This document shows, one piece after another, positions 49,805 through 57,138 of a stretch of DNA of 64,000 nt. Every line of letters starts with the position of its first letter. Positions within the stretch are counted from its first letter, which is position 1. The translations under genes were made by a program, and so were the position numbers. Below the pieces are notes generated by a model. The model saw nothing but the letters and a program-made list of their open reading frames with translations. It ran no database searches and was not told the DNA's origin. Origin of the DNA: Prochlorococcus marinus str. MIT 9313 (GTDB taxonomy: Bacteria; Cyanobacteriota; Cyanobacteriia; PCC-6307; Cyanobiaceae); assembly GCF_000011485.1 (NCBI RefSeq), contig NC_005071.1:747347-811346 (forward strand), written 5' to 3'.

Positions 49805-50639
49805 GCATTACTGGGATCAGGCGCTTGAACGCAGCACTGCAGCACAACTCAATGGTGCACTGGTACCTCTCAGCACCGAGCTCACAAGAATTCGAGCACG
49901 ACAAGGAGAACCCTTTGAACTGCGCAAGCTAAAAGGCCACCCGCCATCTCATCTCCTAGCCAGAGGTCCAAAACCTAACCCGTTTTTACCTTGGGATCCA
50001 AGCTTGGAGGTTAGTGAAATTGGCATGAGACATGTGCTAATTCTCAACAAATATCCGGTTCAAAAGGGACACATGTTGTTGATCACACGTGAATGGGCCC
50101 CTCAGCATGGTTGGCTTAGTTATGATGACTGGGAGGCACTGCTAAGTGTTGATCAGGACACCAAGGGGCTTTGGTTTTTTAATAGTTCTCCAACGGCTGG
50201 AGCTAGTCAACCTCACAGACACTTGCAATTGCTAAGACGATGCGACGACGATCGCAGTTGTCCTCGACAGGAATGGTTTCAATCATTGGTAAACTCCTCA
50301 CCCAGGGAAAGCTGTCAACTTACTCAATGCTGTGCTGCAACAGCTAGAGCACAGAATCATGATGCTCAAATTCATTATCAAGCTTATCTAACCCTTTGCG
50401 AAAAGATTGGACTTGGTAATCCGGCAGAGAATCAACATCCAAGACAACCATACAATTTGCTGCTCACGAAGGAATGGATGGCACTGATACTTCGAAGCCG
50501 AGAGGGAATTGCAGGCTTCAGCATTAATGCACTTGGATTTGCCGGTTACCTTCTAGCCACAGAAACATCTGATCTGGACTGGCTTAATCATCATGGGCCT
50601 GAGGCCTTGCTAGAAGGCGTGGTCAAGACGATTCAGTGA
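49794..50639 (+). CDS. Ap4A phosphorylase / ATP adenylyltransferase (APA1/2-type)
   Basis: A 281-residue HIT-superfamily enzyme that splits diadenosine tetraphosphate. GMRHVLILNKYPVQKGHMLLITRE near 78-100 and the HxHxQ-type nucleotide site QPHRHLQLL (H141, H143, Q145) with SSPTAGASQP are characteristic of ATP adenylyltransferases. The C-terminal YNLLLTKEWMALI is conserved. The start is GTG 49794 inside the end of the SpoIID gene. It may adjust Ap4A levels in stress. Confidence 0.93.
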   Translation: MAIEHYWDQALERSTAAQLNGALVPLSTELTRIRARQGEPFELRKLKGHPPSHLLARGPKPNPFLPWDPSLEVSEIGMRHVLILNKYPVQKGHMLLITREWAPQHGWLSYDDWEALLSVDQDTKGLWFFNSSPTAGASQPHRHLQLLRRCDDDRSCPRQEWFQSLVNSSPRESCQLTQCCAATARAQNHDAQIHYQAYLTLCEKIGLGNPAENQHPRQPYNLLLTKEWMALILRSREGIAGFSINALGFAGYLLATETSDLDWLNHHGPEALLEGVVKTIQ

Positions 50640-50724
50640 TTTTACGGTTGTGCTGCAGGGCAATTACATGGATCTCTAGAGGGACAGGCGATCGCTAAGA
50701 GACCGCTTTTCACTTCCGGTTCAA

Positions 50725-51440
50725 ATGATGAATGCCAAACTCAAACGTCGAAATAAGCAGATCGAAGAACATCTGCAACTCGTTAGGCCAATAGCACTCC
50801 ACTACGCTTTTCGTACTGGACAGGACAAAGAGGACCTCACTCAGGTCGGAATGCTAGGCCTTATCCGAGCAGCACATTCTTTCAAACCAGTAAATCAGTA
50901 CCATTTTCCGCCTTTGCAAAACCGCATATACGTGGTGCCATCCTTCACTACCTCAGGGATAGTGTAGGACCAGTTAAATTACCTAGACGAGTTGAGGAGC
51001 GAGCTCAGGCACTTCTCAGAGATTCAACCTTGATCGACAGAGCCAGTTTTTTTGAAAAGCTCAGTGCAGTCGATAGAACACTCATAGAGAGCTACAAGCA
51101 GAAAGGACGCTGGTACCCTCTCGATCATCAATTCCTAACAGCTGATAAAGATCAGTGGAGTGAACTGGTCAACAGGGAACGTAAACGAATGCTTATGAAT
51201 GCTCTAGAGAAGCTCGATTGCCAAGAGTCTGCGGTGGTTGATCACGTAGTACTAAGAGGAGAAAGCCTTCGCAGTACAGCCAGTTACCTGGGGATCAGCT
51301 GCATGACCGTACAAAGACGTGTGAAGCGAGCGCTTCGGCGACTGGCTGTTGATTGCTCTGAGTTGTCTCCTGACGCTGATTCCCCTCTCAGGAAGCAGGA
51401 TGTTGATCCCTCTGGATCTGTTGCTCCAAGGTCTCTATAG
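50725..51440 (+). pseudogene. Alternative sigma-70-family factor, split by a -1 frameshift
   Basis: A group 3-like sigma factor of about 239 residues when joined. Frame one (50725-50967) gives region 2: EEHLQLVRPIALHYAFRTGQ, DLTQVGMLGLIRAAHSFKPVN. Its continuation lies in the -1 frame from about 50895: SVPFSAFAKPHIRGAILHYLRDSV followed by GPVKLPRRVEERAQALL, and it reaches region 4 near residues 185-230 (LEKLDCQESAVVDHVVLRGE, then SLRSTASYLGISCMTVQRRV). One base added near AAA at 50892-50894 would restore the reading frame. As given, frame one ends in out-of-frame residues and stops at 50965-50967. It may be a broken gene or a sequencing error; a programmed shift is possible but unsupported. 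Confidence 0.85.
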
Positions 51441-51573
51441 CTGCTTTCACTGCAGACAGGCGACGCTCTAGACCATCACGCAGGAAAAGAAGCATTTCAA
51501 GCTTCCTGTTCTGATAGTGACGACGACGGTCTGCCGAGTCAACATTTGAGCTGAGGCAAAAGGGAGAGAACAT
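51388..51573 (-). CDS. Small hypothetical protein with a helical, coiled-coil-like core
   Basis: A 61-residue frame starting ATG 51573. After a short variable head comes RRRHYQNRKLEMLLFLRDGL, then ERRLSAVKAAIETLEQQIQR, with the even charge pattern of a single amphipathic or coiled-coil helix. Similar small helical proteins are frequent in marine picocyanobacteria. Its 3' end overlaps that of the sigma factor (convergent, 53 bp). Function unknown, and coding status is moderately certain. Confidence 0.55.
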   Translation of the reverse strand: MFSPFCLSSNVDSADRRRHYQNRKLEMLLFLRDGLERRLSAVKAAIETLEQQIQRDQHPAS

Positions 51574-51723
51574 GCCGTTCCTACAGTTGGGTGAATCTTC
51601 GCGAAATTCTGCTAAGAGTGCGAAATTTCTTTCTTTGCGGTGTTGGCTGGTGTGACTAGGTTTGAATTGACGAGTTGCTCTAGGCTCTCGCCGCTCAACG
51701 TAACAAATCCATCCGGCTTAAAG

Positions 51724-53385
51724 GTGTCACAGAAGATCTCATTACTAGTCTCATTAAGTCTCTCGACTCTTGCCTGTGAGAGTGGTTTCGCAAAACCATC
51801 ATGGTCATACGTGCCCTTAATGGCTGGACAGTCAGCACGTCCACTCAATGGAAGCTTTAATAAAGTTCCCGTTCTCCACTCCAACCAGCCGGAGACAGTT
51901 GTTGGTTCAGGAATACTTGTTAATACAGCTCCGGGCTCAGCAGTAGTCGTCCGTACAGGGCAACAATTAAGAAATGCAGAATTTACCTTTGACGGCAAGT
52001 TCGGGATTCACATTCATCATAAGTATTATCCTCGCGACAGACGTAAACTTGGCAACAGCCGAAAACGTGGATTGCTTACTGTTGCAGCAATAGCAAACAA
52101 TCCAACAGATTCATCAATTGAACTTAAATTTGATCGAGGTTCAGTTAAAAATAGTTTTGAGGCTCCTTATCATTCGAATAAACTTATGGGTGTGAAGCCC
52201 CTGGGACCTCGTCCCTGGAATACAGGTCCGGGGGATGCAACAGCTGTACAGATGCTGCGAGGTAAATTGGACAGAAAGTTAGCAGATAATATTGTCATTC
52301 CACCTCATACTAAAAAAATTGTATTCACAACACAAATACCTGCAAGAGGGATTGCCAACGGACTGCTTAGTGGAACTAGCAACGGACCTTTTCAATTAGC
52401 TGTGGTTGCAGCAGAAGGGGCCACATCAGAAAAGAATCTGATCGCTATTCTTAATTCAAGGCGATTGGCGCCTGGACGTACTTATCTCAGTAGAATCGGT
52501 GAAATTGAAACGGGCAAGGTTTTTTCGCGTGTAGCAGGAGTAGCAATTGGTGATCACTATACCGCTAAACTAAATCATGACCTTAAACATGGTGCTCTTC
52601 ATGTACCTCTTACCAGTACTCGTAAACATCATTTTGGCACAAGAGAGATCCAGGTCAACCGACTGGAAACTCGCATGATTGATTCTGCCGTCAATAATGT
52701 AGGGACTTACGGGGTACGTTTTGATATCACCCTTAATCTAAAAGGCTCAGGCACTCATCAATTAGTTCTAAGCCACCCTGCAGCAACAGAAAAAAAGAAA
52801 CCATTCACGGCATTTCGTGGTTCAATCGGAATCAAGACTGAGAATAAATACAAAGAAGTTCATGTAGGACTACGCTCAGGACAAAGTCTTCCTATATCTG
52901 ACCTAGAGTTGACAGAAAAAAAGGATAATCCTGTTACTATTAGTTTAGTCTATCCTGCAGACAATACACCGGGGCATCTGCTAAGTGTTGTTCCAGTTGA
53001 ACAGTATACTCAGGCTATGCAGAAAGAAGGAAAGGCAAAGAAAGTAAAGCTGCCTGTGACAGCAAGTAATAATTATAATGCCCAACCATTAGCTCCAAAG
53101 CGTATAGCGAAAACAAAGGTTGTTGAGATGAACAGGAATTCGATGAAACAAAGACATCAAGACAATTACAAATTGAGCACAAACAAAAAGCAACTATTAA
53201 CGAATGAATCCATTGGTCACAATTCTCCGGTCAACATGCCACCAATACTCATTTCCAATCCTAGTACAAATAATACTATGCCATCAGCAATTATCAATCC
53301 GCAAAGAGTCAATTCGAGCCTTAGAAAACACTACAACGAAGCCATAAAGGCACAACAGCAATGGTTGCATCAACTGCAAAACTAA
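51724..53385 (+). CDS. DUF3370 family exported protein with a long C-terminal extension
   Basis: About 553 residues. The frame opens at 51640, but GTG 51724 starts a good signal peptide (SQKISLLVSLSLSTLACESGFA). The DUF3370 region follows: YVPLMAGQSARPLNGSFNKV, VVGSGILVNTAPGS, FDGKFGIHIHHKYYP, PYHSNKLMGVKPLGPRPWN, then beta-rich repeats to about residue 425. The last 120 or so residues are rich in Asn, Lys, Gln and Ser (TASNNYNAQPLAPKRIA, NNTMPSAIINPQRVN) and look disordered. Function unknown; a periplasmic or surface location is likely. The CDS is followed by a 28-bp gap to the RHH-J gene. Confidence 0.83.
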   Translation: MSQKISLLVSLSLSTLACESGFAKPSWSYVPLMAGQSARPLNGSFNKVPVLHSNQPETVVGSGILVNTAPGSAVVVRTGQQLRNAEFTFDGKFGIHIHHKYYPRDRRKLGNSRKRGLLTVAAIANNPTDSSIELKFDRGSVKNSFEAPYHSNKLMGVKPLGPRPWNTGPGDATAVQMLRGKLDRKLADNIVIPPHTKKIVFTTQIPARGIANGLLSGTSNGPFQLAVVAAEGATSEKNLIAILNSRRLAPGRTYLSRIGEIETGKVFSRVAGVAIGDHYTAKLNHDLKHGALHVPLTSTRKHHFGTREIQVNRLETRMIDSAVNNVGTYGVRFDITLNLKGSGTHQLVLSHPAATEKKKPFTAFRGSIGIKTENKYKEVHVGLRSGQSLPISDLELTEKKDNPVTISLVYPADNTPGHLLSVVPVEQYTQAMQKEGKAKKVKLPVTASNNYNAQPLAPKRIAKTKVVEMNRNSMKQRHQDNYKLSTNKKQLLTNESIGHNSPVNMPPILISNPSTNNTMPSAIINPQRVNSSLRKHYNEAIKAQQQWLHQLQN

Positions 53386-53413
53386 TAGGCTACCAACAGC
53401 TGATCGGGTTCAA

Positions 53414-54481
53414 GTGAAAGCGTCCGAAGACAATTCGAGGCGACGGATTACCGTTGAACTACCAAATCATCTAATCGCAAGACTTGATGAACTTAAAAGG
53501 GAATGGGGGTTAAGAGCTAGAGGGGATCTATTAGTACGTTTACTTGAAGAACTTTTTACCCCTCAAGAGAATGATCAAGATGATCAAAAGTTTGGAGAAC
53601 TATATCAAATAAATGAGCAAGCTCCACTCGAAAATGATGATAATGGGTCATTGTCTAGATCTTTACCTAGCGAATACGATGAGACAAAAGCACTGGTTTT
53701 AATAGGGCGGGGGGCGAATGATAGAGGTAGACCTGGCGTTAAGCCAGAGGGAAACAAAGTAGAAAGTAGTTATGAAGTTAAGACAACACATCCAGTTGGG
53801 ATTGATTTACCAGGCTTTGTGCGTAAACAAACGGATAATCTTAGAGAAAGTCTTGGCAAAAACAAATCAGGTGAGAATTCGAGGGACTTGCCCTTAGTTA
53901 CAACAGTTGCTGATACTGATGTGATTGAAAGTCTTAATGCCGCAAATCGACACTGGATATCACTTTATGGAAATCCCCCAGGGGAGACAGTTGTTGAAGC
54001 TGCAATGATCTGGTTAGCAAGGGACATATGGCTTCATGTCGATGGCACTGATGGAAGGCCGTTCACATGGAGTGCAGCAAATCGTCTGATGACAGAACTC
54101 TGTTCAAGTTGGCAGGTTAAACCGGCGACCTTTGAGCTTGTGATGGTGGTTGCTGGGATTTTGGAGGATCCGTTTGCCTGCAAAAGCCTTTCAGAGAGAA
54201 TGCCCACACTAATCCGCAGATTTGTCAATCGCTTTAAACGAAGTCGTCAGGTCACCTCGTTCCAAACACTTGAATCAACAATGACACTTCATGGAGCACT
54301 CAAACTACTCAAGCTGCCATCGCATGCTGGTGCACCAATGACACTTTCTACCATTCGAGAGGCCTACAAATTTCAGGCGATAACCATCCATCCGGACGCT
54401 GGAGGTTCAACAGAGGCAATGAGAAGGCTAAATGAAGCATATCAATTGCTTAAAGAGCTCTACCGTGAGAAACCCAATTAG
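53414..54481 (+). CDS. Ribbon-helix-helix plus C-terminal J-domain fusion protein
   Basis: A 355-residue soluble protein. Residues 9-48 (RRRITVELPNHLIARLDELK, REWGLRARGDLLVRLLEELF) form a beta-helix-helix pattern like CopG/Arc DNA-binding domains. A low-complexity acidic linker (about 50-145) and a folded helical middle region (about 180-285; ANRHWISLYGNPPGETVVEA) follow. The C-terminus (about 296-350; LKLLKLPSHAGAPMTLSTIRE, AYKFQAITIHPDAGGSTEAM) is a J-domain with HPD at 326-328. The HPD implies DnaK binding, and the RHH implies a DNA target. This order, DNA-binding head with J-domain tail, is unusual. The start is GTG 53414; function unknown. Confidence 0.82.
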   Translation: MKASEDNSRRRITVELPNHLIARLDELKREWGLRARGDLLVRLLEELFTPQENDQDDQKFGELYQINEQAPLENDDNGSLSRSLPSEYDETKALVLIGRGANDRGRPGVKPEGNKVESSYEVKTTHPVGIDLPGFVRKQTDNLRESLGKNKSGENSRDLPLVTTVADTDVIESLNAANRHWISLYGNPPGETVVEAAMIWLARDIWLHVDGTDGRPFTWSAANRLMTELCSSWQVKPATFELVMVVAGILEDPFACKSLSERMPTLIRRFVNRFKRSRQVTSFQTLESTMTLHGALKLLKLPSHAGAPMTLSTIREAYKFQAITIHPDAGGSTEAMRRLNEAYQLLKELYREKPN

Positions 54482-54510
54482 TCTCAAAAGTCTGCTCTAT
54501 GACTCAGTAT

Positions 54511-54529
54511 TAGTCTAATAGCGAGACTA
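54511..54529. repeat. Inverted repeat TAGTCT-N7-AGACTA
   Basis: TAGTCT (54511-54516) and AGACTA (54524-54529) flank AATAGCG. A matching element AAGACT-N7-AGTCTT with loop ATAAGCG lies at 55201-55219, and a weaker GACT-N7-AGTC near 55125-55140; 54691-54708 carries a related, non-palindromic form ending GCGAGACTA. Confidence 0.45.
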
Positions 54530-54937
54530 TGTATATATATAGTAGATAGACGTGGAGAATCTTTTGTGGTTAAGCCAACATCAAACAACGAAAACAAAAA
54601 TTGGGCTGAACAATCTCTATAGGGAAAAGTTCCATCTGCCAATGAGCTGCGGTAAAGCCATAAGCAAGCAACTCTCATATGTTTATTTAAAGACTTACGG
54701 CGAGACTACTAATAAGACTCATACAAGATAAAGTAGAGAAGGGATGGGTTATTGCTGTTGTTATCAGTGAAAAAAAATAATATTCTCAGATTCAATATTC
54801 GCTAATAACTCGAAGGGTGCGACGAGTTTATTGGAAAAACCCGGTTTACTTGTGCTCAAGGTGACCTTGTTCATCGGTCCACGCAGCGTCCAAGGACAGT
54901 ACTACTCTTCAGAAAAGCTTGCTATCAAAGACTTTGT

Positions 54938-54976
54938 AAGCCTGCGTAACTGCATTTTACACAGGTACGCAGGCTT
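54938..54976. repeat. 11-bp perfect inverted repeat with 17-nt loop
   Basis: AAGCCTGCGTA (54938-54948) pairs perfectly with TACGCAGGCTT (54966-54976). Inside, GTAA and TTAC can extend pairing around a CTGCAT loop. No long T-run follows (TCCTGT). It may be a transcript 3' structure or part of a small RNA. Confidence 0.55.
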
Positions 54977-55066
54977 TCCTGTATTGCACTCCTGCCCATT
55001 GGGGTATGTGTAGTGGGGCGGAGTGGGGAAGGAGGCTAACCATTCAACGGTCGCGCAATAGCGCGC

Positions 55067-55083
55067 GGGGGGGGGGGGGGGGG
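55067..55083. repeat. Homopolymer run of 17 G
   Basis: Seventeen consecutive G follow GCGCGC (55061-55066). This is far outside the local base composition and the longest homopolymer in the window. It could be a slippage-prone regulatory tract or an assembly artefact. Confidence 0.8.
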
Positions 55084-55200
55084 TACGACACTACGCCTCT
55101 TTCTGTTCACATTGGGCTTATAATGAGACTAAGAAAGAGTCGCAGAATATACACCTAAGACACTGCGAATGGATCATCTTTCGTTTTGTGGACTTATTGT

Positions 55201-55219
55201 AAGACTATAAGCGAGTCTT
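55201..55219. repeat. Inverted repeat AAGACT-N7-AGTCTT
   Basis: Perfect 6-bp arms with loop ATAAGCG, the best match to the element at 54511-54529 (same arm length and 7-nt loop ending GCG). Both lie outside genes on either side of the long spacer. Confidence 0.45.
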
Positions 55220-55740
55220 ATCTAAGACTTTAGAGTCCATGTTCGTAGTGTAAATTGTCAGATCGATGCAGCGCGTCATCAGGCTTGCTTGCCCTATTGA
55301 GTGGGATGCCAGGCCCGATCCACAATGTTTTGCCCCAATTATCCAGCAAGTAGCGATATGCTCAAAAAGCAAAATCTCAACTGAAATCGTGAACAATGCT
55401 TGTGAAATCCATTATTTCAATGCCGTAGTCCTGGCTAAACAAAACTCTTCGTTGTGAAGTGTCAGTTTTTTGCAATTGATTATCAAAAATAAGACTTGAG
55501 GGTCTTCTCCTGAATATTCCACCTTCGTTTCGGTTGAATTTATTGATTGGTGTTCAGACTCATAATCATGGAGCTCACTCTAAGCAATCTATAATGAATT
55601 TACATCCGAGCACTTGAAAGGCTCCTGGATCTGTCTAGGATTATATTTAACAAACCCAGCACCACATATTTGGATACTTATGATTTATTTATAGACAGCA
55701 TTTACTTTATTGTTATGCCTAATAAATAGGAAGACTTGCT

Positions 55741-57138
55741 ATGACTAGCTCTACAGACTCAAATTTGACATTAATACCTTCCCCAGGGGATAAGGTTGAG
55801 ATCACATGCTTAGATTTAGATCGTCATGGTAATGGTCTGGCTCGATGGAACAATTGGGTTGTGATAGTCAATGACCTTCTGCCTGGTGAAAGTGCACAAA
55901 TAGAGTTTGTAAGGCGCCATCGAAACCAGTTTTTGGCCCGCAAGGTTCAAACAATTGAGACAGTTGCAAGTCGCAGACCGCCCCCATGCAAAATCGCTAA
56001 GGAATGTGGAGGTTGCTCCATACAACATCTTAGTGATCATGGACAAACCTTATTAAAGCAAGGTCATCTGCGGCAAATACTTCTACGTTTAGGTCAATTA
56101 GATCATAAGATAGAACCAATCATGACGGATTATAATAGAGCTCTGGGGTATCGAAATAGAGCATTAATTCCTCTATATCGCAATAGTGAAGGACAGTTAC
56201 ATATGGGTTATTACCGACGCGGCAGTCACCAAATTATTGATCTCAATCGATGTCCGGTTTTGGATCGAGGAATCGATCAATATCTGGCCTCGATTAAGGA
56301 TGATCTTCAACAGCAGAATTGGCCTGCAGATTCTGACCTATCTTCTGGTGAAGGACTCCGGCATCTAGGCATTCGTATTGGCCAAAAAACAAAACAAGTG
56401 CTGATCACACTGGTAAGTAGTACCACTCAACTCTCTGGCCTCCATCAACAAGCCAAGGAATGGTATAGTCGGTGGCCGGAAGTAAGAGGAATAACTTTAA
56501 ACATCCAACGACAGAGGAACAATCTTGTTCTTGGTCAAGAAACTATATTGCTTGCTGGTGATCTTGAAATTGAGGAGCATTTTTACAATCTCTCCTTATT
56601 GCTGTCCACCACAACATTTTTTCAAGTAAACACTCTTCAGGCAGAACGCATTGTCTCAAAATTAATTGAATGGCTATCCACTGCTTCGCTCGACATTAAT
56701 ATAATTGACGCATATTGTGGAATTGGCACAATTTCTCTCCCCATTGCAGCAACTGGCTATCATGTAATAGGTCTTGAACTTCATGCAGAAGCTATTACTC
56801 AAGCAAATAAAAATGCCTTACGAAATAGTCTTGATAATGTTTCGTTTTTATGCGGTGATGTTTCCTTATTATTGGCCAAAAAACTTCAACGTAATGATGT
56901 GTTGGTGCTAGATCCACCGCGTAAAGGTTTAGATCAAATGGTGATTAAAACAATCCTTTCAATTCAACCTGAAAGAGTGGCATATCTTAGTTGTGATCCT
57001 GCCACATTAGCTCGTGACCTCAAGCAATTGATCGTACCAAATGGACCCTATCAGATTGATGAATTACAACCCATTGATTTCTTTCCACAAACAATGCATA
57101 TCGAATGTCTGGCACTGTTAACTCGTATTAGCTCCTAA
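55741..57138 (+). CDS. 23S rRNA (uracil-5-)-methyltransferase, RlmD/TrmA-family
   Basis: A 465-residue SAM-dependent enzyme. An N-terminal TRAM-like domain (about 15-70; [21 protein letters not shown]) is followed by a 4Fe-4S site with C83, C89, C92 ([16 protein letters not shown]) and a later Cys. The SAM domain has [14 protein letters not shown] and GLELHAEAI; the catalytic region has [11 protein letters not shown] and C418 in [13 protein letters not shown]. This matches RlmD/RumA (m5U1939), but some cyanobacterial homologues have RlmCD specificity. It overlaps pheT by 11 bp (convergent). Confidence 0.93.

Larger units (their letters stand above)
54482..55740. other. 1.26-kb spacer rich in short inverted repeats, no confident gene
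   Basis: Between the RHH-J gene and the rRNA methyltransferase. It holds short frames (60-64 codons) with no recognisable family, several spaced AGTC/GACT inverted repeats, a 13-bp palindrome CAAGGTGACCTTG at 54857-54869, an 11-bp-arm hairpin at 54938-54976, and a 17-G run at 55067-55083. Promoter elements for the downstream gene are expected near 55650-55730. It may encode a structured RNA, but none is recognised. Confidence 0.6.

Noticed and set aside
19739-50700. GCGATCGC palindromes (HIP1-like) at about 19740, 21014, 22805 and 50687
   Set aside because: Only about four in 64 kb, close to chance, so not the HIP1 over-representation seen in other cyanobacteria.
54831-55013. 60-codon ORF overlapping the 11-bp-arm hairpin
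   Set aside because: It runs through a strong inverted repeat, which explains its open frame better than coding does.
55266-55457. 63-codon ORF in the 1.26-kb spacer
   Set aside because: No family resemblance and no convincing start context.
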